Assembly (NCBI RefSeq): GCF_000443165.1
Contig: NZ_ATJV01000001.1
Location: 1 to 64,000 of the forward strand
Source of the DNA: Thauera terpenica 58Eu
Lineage (GTDB): Bacteria > Pseudomonadota > Gammaproteobacteria > Burkholderiales > Rhodocyclaceae
Direction of reading: 5' to 3'
Length of the DNA stretch: 64,000 nucleotides
The notes beneath the pieces are model-generated. The model was not told the DNA's origin. It searched no databases and saw nothing but the letters and a program-made list of their open reading frames with translations. Numbering within the stretch: the first letter of the stretch is position 1; each line of letters starts with the position of its first letter. A program made the position numbers and the translations under genes. This document shows positions 51,280-59,841 of this stretch, in pieces.

Positions 51280-51996
51280 TCAGCCTGCGCCGTGGATCCC
51301 GTCGTGAACATCAAACATCATGGGGCGCGGCGTCTCCGCCAGATCAGCGAGAGGCGCCCGCAGTCCGCCCAGCAGGAAGCTCATCAGCCGCGGCAACAGG
51401 CGCGCGGGGTCTTCGTCCTCATAGGGCAAACCGGCCATTGCATGCACACTCTCGATGCCCGCCATCGCGAAGGACATGGCTCCCATCATGAAATGGAAGC
51501 GCCACATGATTTCTGTCCGGGGAACCTCGGGCAGCGCACGGAACAGCGCGCCCAGGAAGCGGTCCATCACCTCGGCATATTCCTCGGCGAGAAACTGGCG
51601 CACGAAAGCATTGGGTTCGTTATAGGTGCGGCTGAGCAGACGCATGAAGGTGGCGCCGCCGTGCTCGGTATCGGCCGCCATCGCCAGGGCGGTGCCGAAA
51701 AAGGCGAAAACGATGCGGCTGGGCTTGAGAGCAGCATCGCCAGCCTGGGCCTCAAGCTGGTCCAAGGCTGCAAGCCTGGCCTCGTTGAGTGCCGTCAGCC
51801 GACGCCTGAACACCGCCTGGATGAGCGCATCCTTGCTGCCGAAGTGATAGTTCACCGCCGCCAGATTGGCTTGAGCGCTGCGGGTGATCACGCGCATCGA
51901 GGTGCCTTCAAAGCCATGCTCGACAAACAACGCCTCGGCCGCATCAAGGATGCGGTCGCGGGTTTCGGGCTGCGGCATACAGGCAACGGGACACAT
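51280..51996 (-). CDS. TetR-family fatty-acid regulator (PsrA/FadR-like)
   Basis: A 238-aa repressor. The N-terminal helix-turn-helix domain reads RDRILDAAEALFVEHGFEGTSMRVI then NLAAVNYHFGSKDALIQAVF. The larger C-terminal half is a ligand-binding domain that in PsrA-like proteins senses long-chain fatty acids or acyl-CoA. It heads the fad block, and a PsrA-type palindrome overlaps its promoter, so autoregulation and co-regulation of fadE-fadI-fadJ are likely. The ATG at 51996 is used; MPQPETRD at 51978 is an alternative start. Confidence 0.88.
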   Translation of the reverse strand: MCPVACMPQPETRDRILDAAEALFVEHGFEGTSMRVITRSAQANLAAVNYHFGSKDALIQAVFRRRLTALNEARLAALDQLEAQAGDAALKPSRIVFAFFGTALAMAADTEHGGATFMRLLSRTYNEPNAFVRQFLAEEYAEVMDRFLGALFRALPEVPRTEIMWRFHFMMGAMSFAMAGIESVHAMAGLPYEDEDPARLLPRLMSFLLGGLRAPLADLAETPRPMMFDVHDGIHGAG

Positions 51997-52007
51997 CTGA
52001 GCACCAT

Positions 52008-52025
52008 TTCAAACGCCTGTTTGAA
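52008..52025. promoter_or_regulatory. PsrA-like operator of the fad block
   Basis: TTCAAACGCCTGTTTGAA is a palindrome with perfect 7-bp arms around GCCT, and it contains the published PsrA core form CAAAC-N4-GTTTG. It begins at the -10 box of the tetR promoter and covers the expected transcription start, so bound repressor would block initiation. Confidence 0.75.
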
Positions 52026-52052
52026 TCATACGTTCTCCTTATTGCCTGTCAA
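52025..52052 (-). promoter_or_regulatory. Sigma-70 promoter of tetR-fadE-fadI-fadJ
   Basis: On the minus strand a perfect TTGACA (52052-52047) is separated by 16 bp from TATGAT (52030-52025), a near-consensus promoter. The start codon is about 30 bp downstream. The strength of the promoter and the overlapping operator suit a repressor-controlled operon. Confidence 0.75.
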
Positions 52053-52254
52053 GCCAGGCTTATCGAGCTGAAAGGAAAGTCCTCACGCGCAGCGCGGCAA
52101 CCGGGTTCATTACGCACAGCGCAGCACATGGCCGCCGGGTGAGAAGGCCGGCGCTTCCGGAAGCCGGCAGATCTTGAGGCAGAATGGGGGCCGTTTTCGC
52201 TTCGCGAACCTTCAACACGATGCGCGCGCAGCCCGCTCCACACCAGGAAACACC

Positions 52255-54072
52255 ATGAGACGCGCCCCCGCCGCCGCACTGCCCGGCCCCGAACCCATGG
52301 ACCGCCGTGACTGGCAGACCCTGAAGAGCCTGTTTCCCTTCATCTGGGCCTACAAATGGCGGGTCATCTTCGCACTCGGCAGCCTGATCCTGGCCAAGGG
52401 CGCCAACGTGACGGTGCCCATCATCTTCAAGAACATCATTGACGATCTGTCGATGACGCGCGAGCAGGCCTTCATCCTTGTCCCTGCTGCGCTGCTGCTC
52501 GCCTACGGTGTCTTGCGCTTCTCCACCTCGCTCTTCACCGAACTGCGTGAAGTCATCTTCGCCCGCGTCACCCAGCAGGCCGTGCGCGAAATATCCCTGC
52601 GCGTCTTTCGCCGCCTGCATGCGCTGTCGCTGCGCTTTCACCTTGAACGCCAGACCGGCGGCCTGACGCGCGACATCGAACGCGGCACGCGCTCGATCGG
52701 CTCGCTGATCAGCTACACGCTGTACTCCATCCTGCCGACGCTGATCGAAATCAGCATGGTGATCGGCATCCTGCTGGCGCGCTACGACGCGGTGTTCGCC
52801 CTCATCGCGCTGAGCGCGCTGGCGATCTACGTCACCTTCACGGTGAAGATCACCAACTGGCGCACCAAGCTGCGGCGCGAGGCCAACGAGCTTGACTCGG
52901 CCGCCAATGCGCGCGCGATCGACAGCCTGATCAATTTCGAGACGGTGAAGTACTTCAACAACGAGGAGTTCGAGGCACGCCGCTACGACGAACAGCTGCA
53001 GAAATGGACTACCGCCCAGGTCACCAATCAATACTCGCTGTCCGCGCTCAACGTCGGCCAGGCCGCGATCATTGCCGTGGCCGTCACCGCCATGATGTGG
53101 CAGGCCGCCGCCCGTGTCGCGACCGGCGAGATGACCATCGGTGACATCGTGCTGGTCAACGCCTTCCTCATCCAGCTCTACATCCCGCTCAACTTCCTTG
53201 GCGTGCTGTATCGGGAGATCCGTCAGTCACTGACCGACATCGAGCGCATGTTCGGGCTCATGCACCAGCATCGTGAGATTGCCGACGCGCCCGACGCCAT
53301 CAACCTGCCTGGCGGTCCGGCCAGTGTGCGTTTCGAGAACGTCAGCTTCGCCTACGATGCCAAGCGCGCCATCCTGTTCGACGTCGACTTCGAGATCCCC
53401 ACCGGCAGCACGGTGGCCATCGTCGGCCACTCCGGCTCGGGCAAGTCAACGCTGGCGCGGCTGCTGTACCGCTTCTATGACGTGAGCAGCGGTGCCATCC
53501 GCATCAACGGCCACGATCTGCGCCAGCTCAGCCAGGACAGCCTGCGTGGCGCGATCGGCATCGTGCCGCAGGACACCGTGCTGTTCAACGACAGCCTGTT
53601 CTACAACATCCAGTACGGCCGCCCGAGCGCGACGCGCGAGGAAGTGGACGCTGCCGCGCGCGCCGCACAACTCGAAGACTTCATCCGCCAACTCCCCGAT
53701 GGCTACGAGACGCGCGTCGGCGAGCGCGGGCTGAAGCTGTCGGGCGGAGAGAAGCAGCGCGTCGCCATTGCGCGCGCGCTGCTGAAGAACCCAGCCATCC
53801 TGATCTTCGACGAGGCCACTTCCGCGCTCGACTCCAAGACCGAGAAAGCGATCCAGGCTCAGATCGAACGCGCCGCCCAAGGACGGACGGCGCTGGTGAT
53901 TGCGCACCGGCTGTCGACGATCATGGATGCGGACGAGATCATCGTCCTCGACGGTGGCCGCATCATGGAGCGCGGACGCCATGCTGCGCTGCTGGCGCAG
54001 GGCGGCACCTATGCGCAGATGTGGATGTTGCAGCAGCAGGAAGAGCAGAGCGCAAACGGGGCTGCAAGCTAG
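52255..54072 (+). CDS. Atm1/HMT-type ABC exporter
   Basis: A 605-aa half-transporter with fused transmembrane (about 25-330) and ATP-binding domains. The ATG at 52255 follows AGGAAAC; the longer frame is unsupported. The membrane domain holds the FETVKYFNNEEFEARRY segment that marks the Atm1/heavy-metal group. The nucleotide-binding domain has Walker A GHSGSGKST (about 391-399), the LSGGEKQR signature, Walker B ILIFDEATSALD and the H-loop VIAHRLST. Relatives export glutathione-bound sulfur species or metals. It is divergent from the fad regulator and ends at a strong hairpin. Confidence 0.92.
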   Translation: MRRAPAAALPGPEPMDRRDWQTLKSLFPFIWAYKWRVIFALGSLILAKGANVTVPIIFKNIIDDLSMTREQAFILVPAALLLAYGVLRFSTSLFTELREVIFARVTQQAVREISLRVFRRLHALSLRFHLERQTGGLTRDIERGTRSIGSLISYTLYSILPTLIEISMVIGILLARYDAVFALIALSALAIYVTFTVKITNWRTKLRREANELDSAANARAIDSLINFETVKYFNNEEFEARRYDEQLQKWTTAQVTNQYSLSALNVGQAAIIAVAVTAMMWQAAARVATGEMTIGDIVLVNAFLIQLYIPLNFLGVLYREIRQSLTDIERMFGLMHQHREIADAPDAINLPGGPASVRFENVSFAYDAKRAILFDVDFEIPTGSTVAIVGHSGSGKSTLARLLYRFYDVSSGAIRINGHDLRQLSQDSLRGAIGIVPQDTVLFNDSLFYNIQYGRPSATREEVDAAARAAQLEDFIRQLPDGYETRVGERGLKLSGGEKQRVAIARALLKNPAILIFDEATSALDSKTEKAIQAQIERAAQGRTALVIAHRLSTIMDADEIIVLDGGRIMERGRHAALLAQGGTYAQMWMLQQQEEQSANGAAS

Positions 54073-54077
54073 CCAGG

Positions 54078-54114
54078 AAATGAACAACGGCGCCGATGGC
54101 GCCGTTGTTCATTT
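54078..54114. terminator. Bidirectional terminator
   Basis: A perfect 15-bp stem (54080-54094 with 54098-54112) has a GAT loop and is bordered by AA and TT, which can extend the pairing to 17 bp. It lies between the convergent ABC exporter and PEP-CTERM genes and should end both transcripts. Confidence 0.8.
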
Positions 54115-54154
54115 AGCTGCGGGACTGCGATCCGGGCTCGAACTCCGGCCCGAC

Positions 54155-54937
54155 TCAGGCCGCCTGCTTGCGGCGTCGCACGCCCACCATGCCCATGAAG
54201 GCCAGACCGGCAAGCGCGAGCGAGCCCGGCTCGGGAACACTGCCACCACCACCGTTGTTCGACTTGATCGTGCCGGTGACGCTGGCGAGTTTGAGATAGT
54301 CGTACTTCCCGCAGACTGTGTTCGAACCCGATGGGCACGTACCGAATGCCACCGCAGACCCGCTCTCGATGTCTCCGGAATTCACACCGGCGCCGGCGGA
54401 AAAGCCCCCCGCACCGATCAACCAGAAACTCGAATACGTATTCGAAAATGTTCCGGCTGTCGTCCCCAGGCTCCTGGACACCGTGCCGATGTCAGCGTAG
54501 TTCCCGACCAGAGTCCAGCCACGAGTGGTCAAGTTGGAAAACTTGCCGCCAGTAAGCGAGGTTGTCGCGGTAAGCGCACCGGAACCGGTAAAGGCCATGA
54601 CGAAAATATCGGAATCCGTTTGCGTCCAGCCAGCCCTGACCGACTCGAGCCGCACCTGCTGGTCAAAACTCAGCAGGGCCACTTCAAAACCTGACTGGTT
54701 GTCCAGCGAGTGCTGACCATCCGATGAGGACTCTCCACCGACTCCGACGCCATTACCACTCCAGTAATCAACGGTGGTGCTGCCGATCAGCACGGCATTG
54801 GTGCTCGCTTTCCAGCCCGTCACCAGGGGGTTATTGGCCGGCAAGTCAGTCAAACCCCAGCTCGTCGCCGCAAACCCACCCGCCGAAGCTGCACACAGCG
54901 CCGTAGCGACTGCCATTCTGATTACGATCGATTTCAT
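54155..54937 (-). CDS. PEP-CTERM exosortase-sorted surface protein
   Basis: A 260-aa secreted protein with a signal peptide (about 1-23, cleaved after GGFAA) and a classic PEP-CTERM tail: VPEPGS at about 234-239, a hydrophobic helix LALAGLAFMGMVGV, and the basic end RRRKQAA. The body is Ser/Thr/Gly-rich and beta-prone, with one cysteine pair (GTCPSGSNTVCG). An exosortase would cut at PEP and transfer the protein to the surface or extracellular matrix. No exosortase is in the window. The upstream region has a sigma-54-type promoter at correct distance. The biochemical role is unknown. Confidence 0.9.
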   Translation of the reverse strand: MKSIVIRMAVATALCAASAGGFAATSWGLTDLPANNPLVTGWKASTNAVLIGSTTVDYWSGNGVGVGGESSSDGQHSLDNQSGFEVALLSFDQQVRLESVRAGWTQTDSDIFVMAFTGSGALTATTSLTGGKFSNLTTRGWTLVGNYADIGTVSRSLGTTAGTFSNTYSSFWLIGAGGFSAGAGVNSGDIESGSAVAFGTCPSGSNTVCGKYDYLKLASVTGTIKSNNGGGGSVPEPGSLALAGLAFMGMVGVRRRKQAA

Positions 54938-54974
54938 GACTCTCTCCCTGACTCAAATTGCCATTACAGCTCAA

Positions 54975-54991
54975 AGCAAAAATCAGGCCTG
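54975..54991 (-). promoter_or_regulatory. Sigma-54 (-24/-12) promoter of the PEP-CTERM gene
   Basis: The minus strand reads CAGGCCTGATTTTTGCT: the GG (54989-54988) and GC (54977-54976) dinucleotides are separated by exactly 10 bp, and the -12 box TTGCT is consensus. The start would fall near 54964, about 27 nt before the ATG, leaving room for the AGGGAGAG ribosome-binding site. Confidence 0.65.
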
Positions 54992-54999
54992 AATTAAAA

Positions 55000-55015
55000 A
55001 TTGTTTAAAAACAAT
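55000..55015. repeat. 16-bp AT-rich palindrome upstream of the PEP-CTERM promoter
   Basis: ATTGTTTAAAAACAAT has perfect 7-bp arms around AA. It is 9 bp upstream of the -24 region, closer than typical enhancer sites. It could bind a regulator, or act on the minus strand as a weak terminator for prsT because TTTTT follows. Confidence 0.5.
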
Positions 55016-55028
55016 GGATTAAAAATCA

Positions 55029-55057
55029 TGTATGACAAAATCATCGATAAGCGTCAA
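55029..55057 (-). promoter_or_regulatory. Alternative sigma-70-like promoter
   Basis: TTGACG (55057-55052) and CATACA (55034-55029) are spaced by 17 bp on the minus strand, upstream of the PEP-CTERM gene. The -10 matches consensus at only three positions, so it is a weaker candidate than the sigma-54 element. Confidence 0.25.
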
Positions 55058-55068
55058 ATTCGCCGACA

Positions 55069-57873
55069 CTAGGGCAGCGTGGAGTACAAGGTCCGCGCCT
55101 CGCCCACCCAGGGCTCCACCGCACTGCCCTGCAGAGCCAACTGGAGCTCGGCGCGCGCTTCCTGGGCGCGCCCGAGGCGGGCGAGCACGTAGGCCAGATG
55201 CCAGCGAATTTCAGCGTTCTGCGGCGCACGCAGGCGCGCATCGCGCAGGTGGCGCATGGCCTCGTCCAGCCGCCCCGCCCGCGCCAGCGCCCAGCCCAGG
55301 GTGTCGACCATGCTCACCTCGCCGGGTGCCAGGGCCAGGGCCTGCTCTGCCGCCGCCACCGCGTCGCCCTCGCCAAGCATGAGCAGGGCATTGGCCAGAT
55401 TGTTGAACACCCCAGCCCCCGCATTCCCGCCAGCAATCAGGCTTTCATATTGCTCGCGCGCCGCCTTCCAGTTGCCCTTACGCATCCACAGCTCGGCCAG
55501 CATTTCACGCGCGCGCGCATCCTCGCCCTTCTCAGCAAGCCAGTGCTCGACCAGAGGCACAGCAGCCTTGGCCTCGCCCTGCAGCACGGCAACACTGACC
55601 TGCCGCTGCAGCAGCTCGAACGAAGCCTGCTGCCTGAATGCGTCCTGATAGTGCCGTTCAGCCTCGGCATAGCGCTTGCTGCGGACCGCCACATCACCCG
55701 CCAGACGCAATCCGTTGACGCTTGCCGGATGGGCGCTGCGCAAGGCGGTGACCAAGGCTTCGACTGCCGCCGGCGCGACCGAGGCATCAAGCAAGGCGGC
55801 CTCGACCTCCAGCACCATCGCCGCCTCATCGCCCGGCCTGCCCTGCAGCGCTTTTTGCGCGGCATACGTGGCGCCAGCCGGATTCGACGCGCGCAGCTGC
55901 AGATAGCCCACTCGCAGCAGGCGTGCAACATCGAACTCGGCCTGCTTCGTCATCTCGCGCAGCGTGTGCTGGGCGCCATTGTTGTCACCGATATCGATCT
56001 GGGCTTCAGCAAGCGCAGCCAGTGCAGACAGATCCGAACTGCGCCGCAAGGCCAGGGTCCTGGCGGCGTCCAAGGCCCCCTCACGGTCGCCTGCTGCGGC
56101 CCTGATGTTGATCAACGCAAGGGCAAAACCCGTGTCCGCCGGGCGCTCGGCCACCGCCTTCTCGAACCAGCGCGCGGCCTCCGCCATGTTGCCGACGCGC
56201 TGCTCGAGAACACCGCTCTCATACATGGCCACCGCGTCGTTGCGGTTCTTCTTCAGCATCGCGGCGTAAGTCTGTCGTGCCTCGGCGAGATTTCCCTCAG
56301 CCACGGCAAGCCGGGCCAGATTGAGGCGCGCGGGGAGAAAATCGGCATTCAGTTTCAGGGCTGCGCCATACGCTGCCCTCGCTCCGACGCCATCGCCACT
56401 GGCGCTGAGCATTCCGCCCAGCAGATTCAAGACCGCCGGACTGTCCGCCAAGGCCTCACTGGCGCGCTGCGCAACCGCCACTGCGTCCTTTTTATGCCCC
56501 TGCCGCATCAGGATGTTTGCCAGCGCATTGGCGGTGATGAAGTCGGTCGGCGACTGCTCGAACGCCGCTTGCAGATCCTTGAGTGCGGCCTCGGTTTCAC
56601 CCGCTCCCAGACGGCTGAAACCCAGCGCGGCCTGGGCGCCCCCATCACCCGCCTGCGCCGCCTTTTCCAGTAATTCACTTGCCCGACCGTAACGCCGCTG
56701 CGCCAGATTCACCCGCCCCAGCAGTTGCAGGGCCTGGGCATCTTCCGGCTGCAGGCGCAGGACGAACTCGAGCAGCCCGGTTGCACGCGCGTAGTCGCGC
56801 TGATCGAGATAGATCGAGGCCAGCAATTTGCGCGCGCCGAGATTGTTCGGGTAGCGCGCAACCGCCGCCTCCAGATATCGCTGCGCCTTCTCGAACTGGC
56901 GTCCGGCGTGGTGCGCCAGACCGCCCACCATCAGCAACTGCTCATGCCCCGCCACCCATCCGATCGGCAAGGCATCCACCAAGCCAGCGGCCTCTGCAAG
57001 GTACTTGGCGGACGCCGCCGCATCACCCTGGCGCTCGGCAATCAAGGCCAGCAGATAGGCGGCTCTGGGCTCGACCGCTCCACCCTGGGTGGGTGCCAGC
57101 ACGGCACGCGCTTCGTCATTGCGGCCCAGGTCAACGAGGATGCCGGCACGCGCAACCAGTGCATCGACCAGCCCCGGATCAAGCTCGAGCGCACGCTCGT
57201 AATCCTGCAGTGCGCTGGCCAGCTCACCGCGCGCATGCGCAACCGAGCCGCGGGCATTGAAGGCAGGGGCAAAGTCGGCGTCATTGCGCACCGCCAGCTC
57301 GGCGCGCTCCCATGCCAGATCGAGCTTGCCGCCGGCGATCAGCATCGGCACTTCGGCAGCCAGAGGGATGGGCGATGCGGGGTCGAGCGCGCGGGCCTGA
57401 GCGAAGCTGCTTTCCGCCTCGGCACCTTGTCCCAGCGCAACATGAGCCGCCCCGCGCAGGGTCAGCACCTGCAATTGCTCGGCCCCTTGCAGACCCTCAG
57501 CCGGAATCGATTCCAGCAAGACCTTGGGCCGCCCTTGCAAGAGGTAGATGCGCGCCATCGGCACCGCCACTTCGGCACGACTCACCCCGAGCCGCAGCGC
57601 TTCGCGAAACGTCACCTCGGCGGGGCCCACATCCCCGTCGCGCAGATAGGCCTGCGCCAGCAGCAGCTGAGCGGCGAGCATGTTGCGATCTTCCTGCAGC
57701 GCGTTCTTGAGCTGAATGATCGCACCGGCGAGATCCTGCTGCCCAAAGCGCTGCAGTCCATCTTCATAGTAACGGCTGGCGGCAGCCGGATCGGCCTGCG
57801 CCGACGCGCTCGAGAGCAGGTAGACAAACCCAAGGGCGAAGCTGCGGACAAGCGGACGGAGAGCGCGTTTCAT
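55069..57873 (-). CDS. prsT: PEP-CTERM-system TPR-repeat protein PrsT
   Basis: A 934-aa secreted protein made almost entirely of TPR repeats, of the PrsT family tied to exosortase/PEP-CTERM systems. The ATG at 57873 begins a signal peptide (MKRALRPLVRSFALGFVYLL...); the longer frame is not supported. Repeats start near residue 35 (ASRYYEDGLQRFGQQDLAGAIIQLKNALQE) and continue to the C-terminus. Many PrsT proteins are lipoproteins, but no lipobox cysteine is visible here, so this one is probably soluble periplasmic. It lies 131 bp upstream of the PEP-CTERM gene on the same strand and is divergent from the antiporter gene. Confidence 0.88.
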   Translation of the reverse strand: MKRALRPLVRSFALGFVYLLSSASAQADPAAASRYYEDGLQRFGQQDLAGAIIQLKNALQEDRNMLAAQLLLAQAYLRDGDVGPAEVTFREALRLGVSRAEVAVPMARIYLLQGRPKVLLESIPAEGLQGAEQLQVLTLRGAAHVALGQGAEAESSFAQARALDPASPIPLAAEVPMLIAGGKLDLAWERAELAVRNDADFAPAFNARGSVAHARGELASALQDYERALELDPGLVDALVARAGILVDLGRNDEARAVLAPTQGGAVEPRAAYLLALIAERQGDAAASAKYLAEAAGLVDALPIGWVAGHEQLLMVGGLAHHAGRQFEKAQRYLEAAVARYPNNLGARKLLASIYLDQRDYARATGLLEFVLRLQPEDAQALQLLGRVNLAQRRYGRASELLEKAAQAGDGGAQAALGFSRLGAGETEAALKDLQAAFEQSPTDFITANALANILMRQGHKKDAVAVAQRASEALADSPAVLNLLGGMLSASGDGVGARAAYGAALKLNADFLPARLNLARLAVAEGNLAEARQTYAAMLKKNRNDAVAMYESGVLEQRVGNMAEAARWFEKAVAERPADTGFALALINIRAAAGDREGALDAARTLALRRSSDLSALAALAEAQIDIGDNNGAQHTLREMTKQAEFDVARLLRVGYLQLRASNPAGATYAAQKALQGRPGDEAAMVLEVEAALLDASVAPAAVEALVTALRSAHPASVNGLRLAGDVAVRSKRYAEAERHYQDAFRQQASFELLQRQVSVAVLQGEAKAAVPLVEHWLAEKGEDARAREMLAELWMRKGNWKAAREQYESLIAGGNAGAGVFNNLANALLMLGEGDAVAAAEQALALAPGEVSMVDTLGWALARAGRLDEAMRHLRDARLRAPQNAEIRWHLAYVLARLGRAQEARAELQLALQGSAVEPWVGEARTLYSTLP

Positions 57874-58070
57874 GGCGGACTGAACCTGTTCTGGCGAGCT
57901 GAAAGTGTAGCCAGGAGCGCGCAAGCGACTTGTGAAATACGTCATTATCAACACGAACAACACCAATGACATAAAGACCTTCGCAAGCTCATTGCTGTCC
58001 GGCGGTGGTGAGCTGCGCCTGCCATCCCGTAGAATCAAAGCCCGCTCACCGTTTCCTTTTTTCCTTGCTG

Positions 58071-59810
58071 ATGGATGCTCACAGTCCCGTCCCGCTTCTG
58101 AGGGAGATCATCCTTTTCCTCGCGCTCGCAGGGCTGCTCATCCCCCTGCTCGCACGCCTGCGCATCAATCCGGTGCTCGGCTTTCTGGCCTTCGGCACGC
58201 TGATTGGCCCCTACGGGCTGGCCTCGTTTGCAGCGCAGTGGCCGTGGCTGTCGTGGCTGACTTTCGCCCGCCCTGAGGACGTGGAGTTTCTCGCCGAACT
58301 GGGCGTGATCTTCCTCATGTTCATGATCGGGCTGGACATGTCGATGCAGCGCCTGTGGTCCATGCGCCGTCTGGTATTCGGTCTGGGCGGCTTGCAGGTG
58401 GTGCTGACGGCAGCGGCGATCGGCCTGCTGGCGGCACGCTTTGGCAACGGCGTCGAAGCCTCCGTCATCCTCGGCGTGGTGCTGGCCTTCTCATCGACGG
58501 CGATCATCATGCAGCTGCTGATCCAGCGCCGCGAACTCGGCACGCCATTGGGGCAGTCGGCGTTTGCAATCCTGTTGTGCCAGGACCTGGCCGTGGTGCC
58601 CTTGCTGGTGCTGATCAGCATCCTCGGTTCAAGCACCGCCGAGGGCAGCTTTGCCTTCCTGCTGGCGAGCGCGACGCTCAAGGGCGTGCTCACCGTGGTC
58701 GCGCTCTACCTCATCGGCCGGCGTGTGGTGCGCCCGCTGTTCCACCAGATCGCCGCCGACCGCCAAGCCGACACCTTCACCGCGCTCACCCTGCTCACCA
58801 CCCTGGGCGTGGCCGCGCTGACCTACTCGGCCGGCCTGTCGATGGCGCTGGGCGCGCTGCTGGCCGGTCTCATCATTGCGGAAACCGAATTTCGCCATGA
58901 AGTCGAGATCACCATCGAGCCTTTCAAGGGCCTGCTCATGGGGCTGTTCTTCCTGTCCGTGGGCATGGGCATCGATCTGCGCGCGCTGCTCGCGCAGCCG
59001 GTGTGGATTCCGCTCTCGGTCGTCGGCCTGTTTGCGCTCAAGGGGCTGATCGTCACCGTGCTGCTGCGCGTGTTCGGTCTGTCCTGGGGGCGGGCGACCG
59101 AAGGCGGCCTGCTGCTGGGCCAGGGCGGCGAATTCGCCTTCATCGTGATCGGCCTGGCGCTCAGCTTCGAGCTCATCGCACGCCCGGTCGGGCAGTTCAT
59201 GCTCATCGTGGTCGGCGTGTCCATGCTGATAGCACCGCTTGTGGCCCGCCTGGGCCAGGGGCTGGGCGACGCCATCGATCGCCGCATGCCGCCAACCCGG
59301 CTACCGGAGGACGTGGCACTGGGTGCGCTCGACGGCCACGTCATCATCGCCGGCTACGGCCGGGTGGGGCAGATGGTGGGCCAGATGCTGGCCGAACAAG
59401 GGGTGCGCTTTGTCGCCATCGAGCATGACGCCAAGACCGTGGCGCTGCACCGCAAGGCCGGTGTAGCCTTGATTTTCGGCGACGCCAGCCGCCCCGAGCT
59501 GCTGCGCAAGCTGCACATCGAGCGCGCCCGCGCCGTGGTGTTGACGATGGATCACACCGCCGCGGCCACGCATGCGGTACAAGGTATCCGCCGTATCGAA
59601 CCACGCATGTACATCATCGCGCGCTCGCGGGACGAGAAGCATGCCTTGTTGCTGCGCGAAGCCGGGGCGTCCATCGTCGTGCCGGAAACGCTTGAATCGA
59701 GCCTGAAGCTGGCCGGCTCGGTGCTGGAGACCCTCGGCGTACCACCCGACGCGACCGCACGCCTGCTCGAACAGGAGCGCGAGCGCCGCATCATGGCCTT
59801 GCGCGATTAG
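58071..59810 (+). CDS. CPA2 monovalent cation:proton antiporter with TrkA-N domain
   Basis: A 579-aa KefB/KefC/YbaL-like protein. The N-terminal Na+/H+ exchanger domain (about 10-390) has some 12 helices, with HSPVPLLREIILFLALAGL and a GQGGEFAF segment near 360. A cytosolic TrkA-N (RCK) domain starts at about 425, with HVIIAGYGRVGQMVGQML and acidic IEHDAK, which binds NAD(H) or nucleotides. The ATG at 58071 is the natural start; the longer frame lacks support. Likely role is K+ or Na+ efflux in exchange for protons. Confidence 0.88.
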   Translation: MDAHSPVPLLREIILFLALAGLLIPLLARLRINPVLGFLAFGTLIGPYGLASFAAQWPWLSWLTFARPEDVEFLAELGVIFLMFMIGLDMSMQRLWSMRRLVFGLGGLQVVLTAAAIGLLAARFGNGVEASVILGVVLAFSSTAIIMQLLIQRRELGTPLGQSAFAILLCQDLAVVPLLVLISILGSSTAEGSFAFLLASATLKGVLTVVALYLIGRRVVRPLFHQIAADRQADTFTALTLLTTLGVAALTYSAGLSMALGALLAGLIIAETEFRHEVEITIEPFKGLLMGLFFLSVGMGIDLRALLAQPVWIPLSVVGLFALKGLIVTVLLRVFGLSWGRATEGGLLLGQGGEFAFIVIGLALSFELIARPVGQFMLIVVGVSMLIAPLVARLGQGLGDAIDRRMPPTRLPEDVALGALDGHVIIAGYGRVGQMVGQMLAEQGVRFVAIEHDAKTVALHRKAGVALIFGDASRPELLRKLHIERARAVVLTMDHTAAATHAVQGIRRIEPRMYIIARSRDEKHALLLREAGASIVVPETLESSLKLAGSVLETLGVPPDATARLLEQERERRIMALRD

Positions 59811-59841
59811 ACATCCCGCAGCGATCAACCCAGCCCCCCTC

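Noticed and set aside
52060-53031. Minus-strand frame of 323 codons within the ABC exporter
   Set aside because: It overlaps the exporter membrane domain in antisense and has no recognisable domain.
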